DNA of 64,000 nt from DTDX01 sp964608455 (GCA_964608455.1 CAZSNM010000001.1:39568-103567); one strand, 5' to 3'; shown: positions 53,172 through 62,276, counted from the stretch's first letter. Notes: generated by a model not told the origin, from the letters alone. Translations and numbers: made by a program.

Positions 53172-53255
53172 AGCCGGGGGTGGGAATTGAACCCACATAC
53201 TGCGGGTCTCTTCTTATTCTGCAGCCCGCCGCCTGAACCATTCGGCCACCCCGGC
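53172..53255 (-). tRNA. tRNA-Cys (anticodon GCA) with an 11-nt intron
   Basis: 84 nt; acceptor GCCGGGG/CCCCGGC, D-arm, anticodon stem GCGGG/CCCGC, variable loop AGTAT and T-arm GTGGG-TTCAATT-CCCAC. T73 is the cysteine discriminator. The anticodon loop CTGCAG-A is broken after position 37 by 11 nt (53218-53208, AATAAGAAGAG); other splits give the same product. Removal restores a 7-nt loop with GCA (53222-53220) and a 73-nt tRNA. No CCA is encoded. Confidence 0.93.
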
Positions 53256-53286
53256 TTTCAATATTTTTTAAATAAAAAGAACCTTA

Positions 53287-54195
53287 TTAAAGTTTTTCAA
53301 TATATTTTTCAGCTGAAATAGCTGCTTTAGCGCCTTCACCAACAGCTGTAGTTATTTGTCTCCATTTTTTAGATGTGCAATCCCCCGCTGCAAAAACGCC
53401 TTCAGCACTAGTCTCCATTTCATCATTAACCTTAATATATCCTAATTCATCCTTTTCAACATCCGTTATAAACTCTGTATTAGGTTTCCTTCCAACAGCT
53501 ATAAAAACTCCATCTATAGGCTTAATTTCCTCCCTTCCGGTTTTAACATTTTTAATAAGCAAGGCTTCAACCTTATCTTTACCAATTACTTCTTGAATAA
53601 TAGTATTCCATATAATTGTTATTTTAGGGTTTGATAAAACTTTTTCCTGATTTATTTTTTCTCCTCTAAACTTATCTCTTCTATGAATTATATAGACTCT
53701 TTCCGCTATTTTACTTAAATATAAAGCTTCAACAAGCGCTGTATCTCCACCACCAACAACTGCCACTTCCTTTCCAGAAAAAAATGCTCCATCGCATGTT
53801 GCACAATATGAAACTCCTTTTCCAATAAGTTCAGCTTCACCTTTTACATTAAGCTTAGTTGGTTCAGCTCCAGAAGCTATTATTAAGGCTTTAGCTGTTA
53901 AAGATTCTTCTTCGCAAAAAACTTTTTTTTCTTTGCTTTTAACCTGTTTTACTTCACTAAATTTTATTTCAAGCCCAAACTTTTTTGCTTGTTCCTCCAT
54001 TTTTTGAGCTAATTCGAAACCCTTAATCTCTAGAAAGCCAGGGTAATTTTCAATAACATCTGCTAGTAACATTTGTCCTCCAACAACTGTTTTCTCTATA
54101 AGCAAAGCATTTAATTTAGCTCTTTTAATATAAATTCCAGCTGTTAAACCCGCTGGTCCACCACCAATTATAATTACATCATAATTTTCCTCCAT
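53287..54195 (-). CDS. trxB: Thioredoxin reductase
   Basis: FAD/NAD(P)H disulfide reductase, 302 aa. FAD motif GGGPAGLTAG (11-20), redox CATC (C131, C134) in SYCATCDGAFF, second dinucleotide motif VVGGGDTALVEALYL and C-terminal GVFAAGDCTSKKWRQITTAVGEG. It can reduce the thioredoxin at 1917-2339. ATG 54195. The binding loop after the second motif (HRRDKFRG) suggests NADPH. It follows the ferredoxin membrane protein. Confidence 0.95.
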   Translation of the reverse strand: MEENYDVIIIGGGPAGLTAGIYIKRAKLNALLIEKTVVGGQMLLADVIENYPGFLEIKGFELAQKMEEQAKKFGLEIKFSEVKQVKSKEKKVFCEEESLTAKALIIASGAEPTKLNVKGEAELIGKGVSYCATCDGAFFSGKEVAVVGGGDTALVEALYLSKIAERVYIIHRRDKFRGEKINQEKVLSNPKITIIWNTIIQEVIGKDKVEALLIKNVKTGREEIKPIDGVFIAVGRKPNTEFITDVEKDELGYIKVNDEMETSAEGVFAAGDCTSKKWRQITTAVGEGAKAAISAEKYIEKL

Positions 54196-54219
54196 TTTAT
54201 TTCTCTCCTTTTTTAAATC

Positions 54220-55119
54220 TTAAGGAAACTTTGGTGTTAAAGCTTTATTTTTACATGCATCTACACATCTAAAACATAATATACATTCTTGATGATTAAA
54301 TTTTCCCCATGGATAATCTAAAATTTTAATTTGCATGGGACAAGCTTTGACACATTCAGGACATTTTTCACATTTAGTCAAGCTTCTATTTAATCCTAAG
54401 AAGCTAAATTTTCCAAATATGCCCATTAAAGCGCCTATAGGACATACATATCTACACCAAAATAAAGGAATTTTATAAATAGCAACAAAAAACAACCCAA
54501 GGATAAACATTTTAAAAGCAATTAAGTAAAGAGAGAAACTATTAATAAATTCTAATTCTTTATTAGTTATTGCTAATAAAATTAAACGTGGTAAGCTTCC
54601 GAATAAAATTCCATCTGGTGAAAAAAGAAAGAATGGTCCTTTAGCAAAATCTCCTAAAGCTTCCCTATAAGAATTCCAAATATTAAAGTGAACAGATAAA
54701 CCTACTGTAGTGGAAATTAAAATTGTTAAAGCTAAAATTATAAATTTTAGCTTTAAAGCCTGCCTATGAGTTTTAAAAGATACTTGAGTAATTTTTCCTT
54801 TAATCTCTAAAATTGCTTCTTGAATAAATCCTATAGGGCAAGCCCAACTGCATAAAGCTCTTCCTATTAAAGCACCTAAAATAAGAATAACTGCTATAGA
54901 TAATAGTGGGAAAAATCCTTCGCTTGCTGTAACTTGAATTACATCATAAACTCCATAAAAAGCGCTTATAGGAGAATTTATACTAACTAAAACTGGTAAA
55001 TGAAGAGTTGAAGGTTTAATATTCCAATAAAATATTGCTTTATTAAAAATTAATGCATTAAAAATAAAAAAGGAAATTAATTGAAATGCTCTTCTTAAAA
55101 GCCAAATTTTAAATCTCAA
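54220..55119 (-). CDS. NapH-like membrane polyferredoxin
   Basis: 299 aa with five or so membrane helices, two inner CxxxCP motifs (CSWACPIGF, CRYVCPIG) and two 4Fe-4S sets at the C terminus (CEKCPECVKACP, CILCFRCVDAC). This is the NapH/NosR/RdxA pattern of quinol-linked electron carriers. It may pass electrons between membrane and a soluble partner; trxB lies downstream. TTG 55119 follows AAAGGGGG. Confidence 0.88.
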   Translation of the reverse strand: MRFKIWLLRRAFQLISFFIFNALIFNKAIFYWNIKPSTLHLPVLVSINSPISAFYGVYDVIQVTASEGFFPLLSIAVILILGALIGRALCSWACPIGFIQEAILEIKGKITQVSFKTHRQALKLKFIILALTILISTTVGLSVHFNIWNSYREALGDFAKGPFFLFSPDGILFGSLPRLILLAITNKELEFINSFSLYLIAFKMFILGLFFVAIYKIPLFWCRYVCPIGALMGIFGKFSFLGLNRSLTKCEKCPECVKACPMQIKILDYPWGKFNHQECILCFRCVDACKNKALTPKFP

Positions 55120-55137
55120 ATTTAAAATTTCCCCCTT

Positions 55138-55266
55138 TCATGGAATTAAAGGTGTATAAGATTTAAGAAGCTCATTTAACTTTTCAATTTGATTTAAATA
55201 AATTGCTAAAGTTAATAGAATTAATCCTAGTGTTAAAATCCATGAAGCTAAAATTCTCTTTATCAT
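55138..55266 (-). CDS. Small single-span membrane protein (42 aa)
   Basis: ATG 55266 to TGA 55138, 18 nt before the NapH-like gene on the same strand. The product has a membrane helix (SWILTLGLILLTLAIYL) and a short helical tail (QIEKLNELLKS). It looks like a small subunit or stabiliser of the NapH-like complex. A weak GAAGATGA SD precedes it. Function inferred from position only. Confidence 0.6.
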   Translation of the reverse strand: MIKRILASWILTLGLILLTLAIYLNQIEKLNELLKSYTPLIP

Positions 55267-55333
55267 TTTTCATCTTCTCTTAAATTTTTTAAACGTTTTT
55301 TAAATCTTAATTAATATAAAAACTTTTTTGAGC

Positions 55334-56251
55334 TTATTTTTTATGCGCTAAACCTTTAATTTCTTGTAAGCTTTTAAATCCCTTTAATCGTAAATAACGT
55401 TTAATACCTAAATTCAATTCTTTAAAAATTTCAAAACCTTTATATTTAATTCCTGTTCCAATTTGAACAGCTGAGGCTCCAGCTAAAAACATTTCTATCG
55501 CATCTTTCCAATTTAAAATTCCTCCGCAACCAACAATTGGAAGATTAACGTTTTCATAAAGTTCATAAACGCATCTTAAAGCTATGGGTTTTATGCATGG
55601 ACCTGATAAACCACCAATTTTAACTGATAAAATAGGTTTCATCAAATCAATGTTTAAAGCCATACCTTTAACAGTATTTATTGCTGTAATAGCATCAGCC
55701 CCTCCTTTTTCAGCTGCTTTTCCAACTTCAATAATGCTTGATACATTAGGGGAAAGCTTAGCGAAAACAGGTTTTTCAACTTTATTTTTTACAGCTTTAA
55801 CTATTTCTTTAACTTTATGAGGGTTTTGCCCTATTTCTACACTTACTTCTTTAACTGTTGGACATGAAAAATTTAATTCTATGGCATCAGCATGCTCAGC
55901 TGCAATTTCAGCAGATTTAACATACTCCTTTATGTTAAAACCATAAATGCTGGCAATTAAAGGGATTTTAACCCCAAGTTTTTTAGCTGCATAAATTTCC
56001 TCTGAAATTTTTTTTATACCTGGGTTTGGCAGACCCATAGCATTTAATAAACCATATGGAAGCTCAATAATTGTCGGTCCTGAATAACCACTTCTAGATT
56101 TTAAACTTGAAGATTTAGTTACAACTCCTCCAGCCTCATTTTCTTCAGCTCTTTTAAAGGAGTATTTTGAATAACCTGAAACTCCTGAAGCTAAAATTAA
56201 AGGTGTTTTAAATTTTATTTTAGCTAACTCAAGTGAAATATCGATTTTCAT
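55334..56251 (-). CDS. pyrD: Dihydroorotate dehydrogenase (class 1B-like)
   Basis: Fourth step of pyrimidine synthesis. 305-aa FMN barrel: N-terminal TPLILASGV, catalytic Cys130 in LNFSCPTV (class 1), the phosphate region GGILNWKDAIEMFLAGASAVQIGTG. Class 1B usually pairs with an electron-transfer subunit PyrK, not seen here. ATG 56251. A dihydropyrimidine dehydrogenase role is less likely given the length. Confidence 0.9.
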   Translation of the reverse strand: MKIDISLELAKIKFKTPLILASGVSGYSKYSFKRAEENEAGGVVTKSSSLKSRSGYSGPTIIELPYGLLNAMGLPNPGIKKISEEIYAAKKLGVKIPLIASIYGFNIKEYVKSAEIAAEHADAIELNFSCPTVKEVSVEIGQNPHKVKEIVKAVKNKVEKPVFAKLSPNVSSIIEVGKAAEKGGADAITAINTVKGMALNIDLMKPILSVKIGGLSGPCIKPIALRCVYELYENVNLPIVGCGGILNWKDAIEMFLAGASAVQIGTGIKYKGFEIFKELNLGIKRYLRLKGFKSLQEIKGLAHKK

Positions 56252-56365
56252 TTTAATTTTCCCAATTAAAGCTAAAAATATTTTAAAAATAATAGAAGCA
56301 AACCTTATAGTTAAATAATGCTTTTTAATTAATGTTTAAATTTAGAATAAAGAAGGTAAAGGAAA

Positions 56366-57529
56366 ATGAATGTTTATATTGCAGATTGTGAATTCGGATT
56401 TTTTATACTGAATGAAAAAGGCGAAGTTTTAGATAAGCTTTTGTTTAAATCACCTTTAGAAGCAGCTAAATCTTTAACTGAAGTTAATGAAGGTAAACTT
56501 TCTTTCGAGGCTTTATCTTTCTTTAAAAAATTAAATGAATTTGAAAAAATTATATTAGATAATGAAGGCTTAGCTAAAGCTTTAGAATCTAAATTTAAAA
56601 TTGAAGTGCAAAAACCATGTTTGATAATAGATGAGTTTAGAAGAAACTTGGTTTCTACAGCTTTAAAACTTAAAATTTTAAAAAATGAGGAGGAAGTTGA
56701 AAATTTTCTTAGGGAAGTTGCTGTTGAAATAACGAGGGAAAAGCTAAAAGCCGCTGCAGCTAAAAAAGATCTTTATGTCATTCAAATTTCAAGAGCATTG
56801 GAAGATATTGATAAAACCTTAAATTTATTTGCTGGAAGAATAAGAGAATGGTATGGATTAATTTTTCCTGAATTAAACAATTTAGTTGAATCTCATGAAG
56901 CTTATATTAAGCTTATAATCGAGTTTGGAAGTAAATCAAATTTTACTTTAGAGAATCTTTTGAATGCAGGAATATCTGCTGAAAAAGCTGAGCAAATTTC
57001 TAAGGCGGCAATTAACTCTATTGGAGCTGAATTTCAAGATCTTAGCGTTTTAAAAGATTTTTGCTCTCAAACCTTAAGTTTATTTAATTTAAGAAAGCGA
57101 ATTGAAAAGTATTTATCTAAGGTTACGAATGAAATTGCTCCAAATTTAACAGGGTTAATTGGTTCGATGCTTTCAGCTAAATTAATTTCTTTAGCTGGAG
57201 GATTAGGAAATTTAGCTAAAATGCCTGCAAGCACAATTCAAGTTTTAGGAGCTGAAAAAGCTCTTTTTAGAGCTTTAAAAACAGGCTCTAAACCTCCAAA
57301 ACATGGCGTTATATTTCAGCATCCTATTCTTCATCAATCTCCTAAATGGCAAAGAGGAAAAATAGCTAGAGCTTTAGCTGGAAAAATAGCTATAGCCGCT
57401 CGTTTAGATGCTTTTAAAGGAGAATTTAAAGCTGAGGAATTAAAAAAAGATTTGGAAGAAAGAATTAAAGAAATTAAAGAGAAATATAAAAAGCCTATGA
57501 GGAAACCTTATGCTAAACGAAGAAATTAA
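56366..57529 (+). CDS. nop5: Nop5/Nop56-family C/D RNP protein
   Basis: Scaffold of archaeal C/D ribonucleoprotein particles: it binds L7Ae-RNA and fibrillarin. 387 aa with an N-terminal fibrillarin-binding domain, a coiled coil (about 130-260) and the Nop domain (LTGLIGSMLSAKLISLAGGLGNLAKMPASTIQVLGAEKALF), ending in a basic tail (KKPMRKPYAKRR). ATG 56366. It overlaps flpA by 20 nt. A C/D RNA is found at 3038-3099. Confidence 0.97.
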   Translation: MNVYIADCEFGFFILNEKGEVLDKLLFKSPLEAAKSLTEVNEGKLSFEALSFFKKLNEFEKIILDNEGLAKALESKFKIEVQKPCLIIDEFRRNLVSTALKLKILKNEEEVENFLREVAVEITREKLKAAAAKKDLYVIQISRALEDIDKTLNLFAGRIREWYGLIFPELNNLVESHEAYIKLIIEFGSKSNFTLENLLNAGISAEKAEQISKAAINSIGAEFQDLSVLKDFCSQTLSLFNLRKRIEKYLSKVTNEIAPNLTGLIGSMLSAKLISLAGGLGNLAKMPASTIQVLGAEKALFRALKTGSKPPKHGVIFQHPILHQSPKWQRGKIARALAGKIAIAARLDAFKGEFKAEELKKDLEERIKEIKEKYKKPMRKPYAKRRN

Positions 57530-58214
57530 ACTTCAAGTTAAATTTCCAGGCGTTTACATTTTAACTTTTGAAAATGGAAAGGAAAGTTTAGCTACGAAAA
57601 ATCTAGTTTTAGGAAAATCAGTTTATGGTGAAAAACTAATTAAATATAAAGGTGTAGAATATAGGCTTTGGGATCCTTATCGAAGCAAGCTTGCTGCTGC
57701 AATTTTAAAAGGTTTATCTATTATGCCAATTAAACCTAATGGAATAATTCTCTATTTAGGCGCTGGCTCAGGAACAACTGTAAGTCATGTAAGCGATATT
57801 ATAAATAATAATGGAAAAGCTTATTGCGTTGAATTTGCTGCAAGAGTTATGAGAGAATTAATTAATAATGTTTGCATTTATAGAAAAAATTTAATTCCTA
57901 TATTTGCTGATGCCAGATTTCCAGAAAAATATCCTATCTTAATACCTAAAGTTGATGTTATATATTGTGATGTTGCTCAACCAGATCAAACTAAAATTCT
58001 TTTAGAAAATGCTAGGCTTTATTTAAAAAATGATGGATTTATTATGTTAGCTTTAAAAGCTAGAAGCATAGATGTAACTAAAGAACCATCGAAAATCTTT
58101 AAAGAAGAAATTGAAGTGTTAAAATCTAATGATTTTAAAATTCTTCAATCAATAAGGCTTGAGCCTTATGAAAAAGATCATGCATTTATTCTAGGGATTA
58201 AAAAGGTTATTTAA
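57510..58214 (+). CDS. flpA: Fibrillarin-like rRNA/tRNA 2'-O-methyltransferase
   Basis: SAM-dependent methylase of C/D particles. 234 aa with KYKGVEYRLWDPYRSKLAAAIL, SAM motif LGAGSGTT (83-90), YCDVAQPDQ and the C-terminal LEPYEKDHAFILG. ATG 57510 lies inside the nop5 end, a usual archaeal arrangement. It converges on rnhB with an 8-nt overlap. Confidence 0.97.
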   Translation: MLNEEIKLQVKFPGVYILTFENGKESLATKNLVLGKSVYGEKLIKYKGVEYRLWDPYRSKLAAAILKGLSIMPIKPNGIILYLGAGSGTTVSHVSDIINNNGKAYCVEFAARVMRELINNVCIYRKNLIPIFADARFPEKYPILIPKVDVIYCDVAQPDQTKILLENARLYLKNDGFIMLALKARSIDVTKEPSKIFKEEIEVLKSNDFKILQSIRLEPYEKDHAFILGIKKVI

Positions 58215-59472
58215 GCTTTAACTGAGAAAACTCATCCTTTATTTTTTTAAGGGTTTTCCAAGATTTTCTAACAATAGGTGGAAAACATCCATTTTCTTTA
58301 TACCATTCTTTAAGGAAATTTATTGTTTTTGGATCTGATGGATAACCTGAATTATGAAGAATTACTCCCCCTACTCCTCCTAAAAAATTTTCAATAGGTT
58401 TTCCTTCAGGTTTCACTTCTATATCATAAACTGGTTCAAATAATTTACTATCCTCAATTTTAACAACTTTAGCCAATTGAATATCTGAATTAAATAAATT
58501 GTTTACAGCTTTACCCCATTTAATTAAAAACTTTTTTTGTTTTTGTGTTTCATTACAAAAAAGGTTAAACCAACTTTTATTTTCAATCAATCTTTTACTA
58601 AAAATTGCTTTAACAAAGTTTATGCGATAAGCCACTGCAATATAATCTCCAATTTTTAATTTTAAAGCCTTAATTTTCTTAAGTTTAAATCCGCTTAATT
58701 TAAAAAGAATATGATTTGGGGAAACTTTAACCTCCCGATTATTATTTAAAGTTATTTTTAAAATTTTTTGTGGGGGATGCTTAGTAAAATCTGTTATTTG
58801 AAATGGTTTAACTCTTAAGGTTTCAGGTTCAATTGAAAATGCATAAAATTTTTCTTCATTTAAATTTTTAAGTTTATTTTCTACAAGCTCTCCAACATTT
58901 ACTAAATCTATTTCACCTTTATTATTAATTATTAAAATTTTTTCAGAATAAGGTAAAGAACCAAAATCCCCATATTCTCTTTTTAATTTTTCTATAATAT
59001 TATCTCTATGAACTTTAGCTAAAATGCTTGCAGCTGAAACAATAGGATATTTTTTATCAGCATGATGCTCAGAAACAATTTTTACTTTAAATGAAAGATT
59101 ATTTAATATTTGTTTAGCGAATCTAAATGGATTCGCATCTGAAGCATCTACATAGGCTAAATCTGGTTTTAGTTTATCAATAATTTGAGCCATGCCTTTA
59201 GCTTCTAAAAAATTTAACTTCATCAATTTTTTAGCTTTAAATACAGCTTCATCTATTTCTTTTGGAAGAAACTCGATAAAACTATAGTTATCAACAGTCT
59301 TCTTTATAATCTCGCTTAATTTTTCTCTAGTTTTTGAGGAAAGAGCTTTTGAATCTTTAACTCCTATTAAGGAAAGTTTTGAAATATTTTCTTTTTGAAT
59401 AGCTATGCCTGCGATTACTAATGGCCCTATAATTGGGCCTCTGCCAGCATCATCTAAACCTGCGATAATCAA
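58207..59472 (-). CDS. rnhB: Ribonuclease HII interrupted by an intein
   Basis: Removes ribonucleotides from DNA and RNA primers. 421 codons; residues 172-374 are an intein, leaving 171 + 47 = 218 aa, the usual archaeal length. The exteins join in the conserved GDFG-SGYPSDP motif. Catalytic residues: GLDDAGRGP (D7; the family's E8 is here D8), D109 in YVDAS and D139 in ADKKYP. ATG 59472. Splicing is predicted because both junctions and the +1 serine are intact. Confidence 0.95.
   Translation of the reverse strand: MIIAGLDDAGRGPIIGPLVIAGIAIQKENISKLSLIGVKDSKALSSKTREKLSEIIKKTVDNYSFIEFLPKEIDEAVFKAKKLMKLNFLEAKGMAQIIDKLKPDLAYVDASDANPFRFAKQILNNLSFKVKIVSEHHADKKYPIVSAASILAKVHRDNIIEKLKREYGDFGSLPYSEKILIINNKGEIDLVNVGELVENKLKNLNEEKFYAFSIEPETLRVKPFQITDFTKHPPQKILKITLNNNREVKVSPNHILFKLSGFKLKKIKALKLKIGDYIAVAYRINFVKAIFSKRLIENKSWFNLFCNETQKQKKFLIKWGKAVNNLFNSDIQLAKVVKIEDSKLFEPVYDIEVKPEGKPIENFLGGVGGVILHNSGYPSDPKTINFLKEWYKENGCFPPIVRKSWKTLKKIKDEFSQLKLK
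58351..58959 (-). mobile_element. Mini-intein in RNase HII (203 aa)
   Basis: The intein begins with Ser172 (SLPYSEKILI; block A, a serine type) and ends VILHN before +1 Ser375, the block G signature. Block B is VSPNHILF with H254; block F reads VYDIEV, then ENFLGG. There is no room for a homing endonuclease, so it is a mini-intein. After excision the extein reads YGDFGSGYPSDP. The codon usage looks like the host gene's, so it is not a recent arrival by that measure. Confidence 0.93.
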
Positions 59473-59494
59473 TTTTTATTTCTCCATTAATGTC

Positions 59495-60034
59495 TTACTT
59501 TTTTAGTTCTAATATGATTTCCTTTAAAATTTCTTTTGGTAAGCTTTCTCTATTTTCTAAAGTTACCTCAAAAACTTTATAATTTTCAAGTCCTTTTAAA
59601 AAATCATCTTTAACTTTATAATGAATTGTTGCTATTAAAGGTTTTTTACCATTAATAATTTTTTCAATTGCCTTTTTAAATTCAAAGCTAAAAAATTCCA
59701 TTGGCCCCAACTCATCTACAGCTATTAAATCTATATTAGGATTGCTTTCAGCTTCATTAATTGAAGATACACCAATATCGTTTAAATCCTTTAAATTAAC
59801 TTTATATTTTCCAAGTTTTGGTCCAAAAACTTGATTTATATGAGCTAACCACCCCTCTTTTTTTGAAGTTAAATCTTTAATTTTAAAGCCAACTCTAACT
59901 CCTTTAACCCTAACTTCGCTGCTAATAAAACCTCCAACATTAAATCCCATCTTTTTTAACTCTTCTATTAAATAAAGCATTATTGTTGTCTTTCCAACTC
60001 CTGGTTTACCAGTTAAAAATATTTTTTTACCCAA
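59495..60034 (-). CDS. Nucleoside-triphosphatase THEP1
   Basis: 179-aa THEP1-family NTPase: Walker A GKPGVGKTT (8-16), GGFISSEVR and the Walker B-like DLIAVDELGPMEFFS, followed by PLIATIHYK. It hydrolyses several NTPs; physiological role unclear. ATG 60034. It lies 22 nt upstream of rnhB on the same strand and divergent from trm1. Confidence 0.92.
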   Translation of the reverse strand: MGKKIFLTGKPGVGKTTIMLYLIEELKKMGFNVGGFISSEVRVKGVRVGFKIKDLTSKKEGWLAHINQVFGPKLGKYKVNLKDLNDIGVSSINEAESNPNIDLIAVDELGPMEFFSFEFKKAIEKIINGKKPLIATIHYKVKDDFLKGLENYKVFEVTLENRESLPKEILKEIILELKK

Positions 60035-60095
60035 TTTTTGAACCCTTTAACAATTAAGTTTTTAAGCTAAAATTAATGTTTTTGTAAAGGTAAAA

Positions 60096-61277
60096 ATGAA
60101 TGAAAAACTTGTTTTAGAACAGTTTTTTGAAGGAAAAATTAAAATTTTAATTCCGAGAACCTTAACCAATAAAGCTTTAGTATTTTATAATCCAGTAATG
60201 GAGTTGAATAGAGATTTAACTATTGTTGCAGTTGAAGCTTATGCGAAATTAAGCAATTGCAAAGATTTTTTAGCTTGTGATCCTATGGCCGCTTCAGGAG
60301 TAAGAGGAATAAGGTTAGCTGTTGAAGTTGAAAATATAGAAAGAAAAAAAATTATATTAAATGATATTCACCCTCTATCATACAAAATTATTCTTAGAAA
60401 TATTGAGGAAAATAATGTTGAAAATGTTTGCGAAGCATTTAATATGGATGCAAATATGCTTTTAGGTTTGCATGCATCGCCAAAAAATAGATTTAACTTT
60501 ATAGATTTAGATCCTTTCGGTTCGCCTGTTCCATTTTTGGATTCAGCATTAAGAGCTTTAAAAAGCGGTGGTTTAATTGCTTTAACAGCAACAGATGTGG
60601 CACCATTATGTGGAGTCCATCCATATGCCGCCTTTAGGAAATATGGTGGTTTTCCTTTAAGAACTGAATATTGCCATGAAATAGCTGTTAGACTTTTAAT
60701 TGGTTGCTTAACTTTTTCAGCTGCTAAACATAATATTGGCATTAAGCCAGTTTTCAGCTATGCTACTAATCATTACATTAGAGTTTATGCTTTATGCTAT
60801 TATGGCGCTTCTTTGGCTGATGAATCAATTAAAAAACTTGGTGTAATAGGACATTGCTTTAATTGCATGAATAGAATATGGATTCAGGAATTTTTTAATT
60901 TACCAGTTAAATGTGATTTTTGCATGGAAAAATTAAGTTATGCAGGTCCATTATGGATTAAAGAAATAATTGATAAAAGTTTTTGCGAAAAAATGCTTGT
61001 TGAACTTCAATCTAAAGATTTTAAATTAAAGCAAAGAGAAGAAAAACTTTTAGTTAAGGTAATTGAGGAAGCTGAAGCTCCACCAACCTATTATGTAATA
61101 GATAAAATTTGCGATAAGCTAAATATTCGTTCAATAAAAGTTGATGATGCTATTTTAAAATTAAAGGAAAAGGGTTTTTTAGCTTTTAAAACACATTTTA
61201 AAGGCTCTGGTTTAAAAACAAATGCTACCATAAATGACTTAAAAAATATTTTAAAGGAGTCATCCAGTAAAGTTTAA
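60096..61277 (+). CDS. trm1: tRNA (guanine-26 N2/N2) dimethyltransferase Trm1
   Basis: Methylates G26 of tRNA. 393 aa with the N-terminal FYNPVMELNRDLTI, SAM-binding FLACDPMAASGVRGIR, the catalytic region LDPFGSPVPFLDSAL and a C-terminal domain with cysteines for a zinc or structural site (GHCFNCMNR, CDFCMEKL). ATG 60096. It overlaps rlmE tail to tail by 18 nt. Confidence 0.96.
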   Translation: MNEKLVLEQFFEGKIKILIPRTLTNKALVFYNPVMELNRDLTIVAVEAYAKLSNCKDFLACDPMAASGVRGIRLAVEVENIERKKIILNDIHPLSYKIILRNIEENNVENVCEAFNMDANMLLGLHASPKNRFNFIDLDPFGSPVPFLDSALRALKSGGLIALTATDVAPLCGVHPYAAFRKYGGFPLRTEYCHEIAVRLLIGCLTFSAAKHNIGIKPVFSYATNHYIRVYALCYYGASLADESIKKLGVIGHCFNCMNRIWIQEFFNLPVKCDFCMEKLSYAGPLWIKEIIDKSFCEKMLVELQSKDFKLKQREEKLLVKVIEEAEAPPTYYVIDKICDKLNIRSIKVDDAILKLKEKGFLAFKTHFKGSGLKTNATINDLKNILKESSSKV

Positions 61278-61883
61278 GCATAAAATATAAATTTCTGAGC
61301 TTTCTTTTCTACTTGCTAAAGGTTTAATCATTTTAATTTTTTTAAATTTATGTTTTAGCTCTTCCTCAAGAAATTTTAATTCTTTGCTTTGAAGCATTTT
61401 AACAAGAAAATTTCCTCCTTTTTTAAGTGTTTTCTCAGCTATTTCAAATGCTTTTTTAGCTAAATAATATTGTCTATAAGCATCTAATTCTGAAATTCCA
61501 GAAAATTTTGGTGATGCATCTGAAACTATAACATCAAATTTTTCACCATTTGTTAACTCAAGAATTTTAAATGCAGCATTTTCAGATGTTAAATCTAAAA
61601 CTTCAGTTTTAACATTGTTTAGGTTAAAGGGTTCAATAGGTTTAATGTCCACTCCATAGATGAAACCCTCATCTCCAACTATTTCTCTAATTGCTTGAAT
61701 CCATCCTCCTGGAGCTGCTCCTAAATCTAAAACTTTATCTCCTTTTTTTAAAAAGAAAGGGTTTTTTTCAGCTATTTGCAAAATTTTAAAGGCCGCTCTA
61801 CTTCTATAACCTAAGCTAGAAGCTAATTTATGAAATTGATCTTTTCGTCTTTTTTCAAGCCATATTTTGCTTTTTTTAACCAT
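61260..61883 (-). CDS. rlmE: 23S rRNA 2'-O-methyltransferase RlmE/FtsJ type
   Basis: 207 aa: RKDQFHKLASSLGYRSRAAFKILQI, SAM motif VLDLGAAPGGW, VIVSDASPKFSG and GGNFLVKMLQ, with the K-D-K-E catalytic tetrad layout of RrmJ. It modifies the ribosomal A-loop; stand-alone archaeal forms are the norm. ATG 61883 overlaps the RPC34-like gene by 8 nt, so the two are coupled. Confidence 0.95.
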   Translation of the reverse strand: MVKKSKIWLEKRRKDQFHKLASSLGYRSRAAFKILQIAEKNPFFLKKGDKVLDLGAAPGGWIQAIREIVGDEGFIYGVDIKPIEPFNLNNVKTEVLDLTSENAAFKILELTNGEKFDVIVSDASPKFSGISELDAYRQYYLAKKAFEIAEKTLKKGGNFLVKMLQSKELKFLEEELKHKFKKIKMIKPLASRKESSEIYILCLNFTG

Positions 61884-62262
61884 TATATTGTGAATCCTGA
61901 TTTTCCTTTTTTAAAACTTTCATTAACCATTGAGTTAATTTTTCGCATTTAATCGGAGATATTTCAGCTTCAGGCTCTAACTCACATTTATTTTCAATGT
62001 CGCAGAAAGCGCATGGAACATCAGCTATAGAGTTTACCTTAGTAAATTTATGTTTAATCATTATTCTATAGGTCCATTTACCTTCATGAAGCTCTTTTTT
62101 TCGTTCAATTAAACCTTTTTTTTCAAGCTTTAAAATAGCTCTTGAACCATCTTTGCTATTTATATTAGCTTCCTTCCATAAATCTGTTTGTAAAATTCCT
62201 TTTTCTTGAGAATTTTTTAACACCTTTAATATTTCCTGTTCGTTAACGTTTTTTCTAGGCAT
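61876..62262 (-). CDS. Rpc34-like RNA polymerase III subunit homologue with Fe-S cysteines
   Basis: 128 aa: a winged helix (ILQTDLWKEANINSKDGSRAILKLEKKGLI) and four cysteines (C84, C87, C93, C106 in CAFCDIENKC and SPIKC), as in archaeal RPC34/hRPC39 homologues with a 4Fe-4S cluster. It is known in Crenarchaeota and Thaumarchaeota and hence a lineage hint. Role: transcription, details open. ATG 62262. Confidence 0.88.
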   Translation of the reverse strand: MPRKNVNEQEILKVLKNSQEKGILQTDLWKEANINSKDGSRAILKLEKKGLIERKKELHEGKWTYRIMIKHKFTKVNSIADVPCAFCDIENKCELEPEAEISPIKCEKLTQWLMKVLKKENQDSQYNG

Positions 62263-62276
62263 TTTAAATTCCCTAA

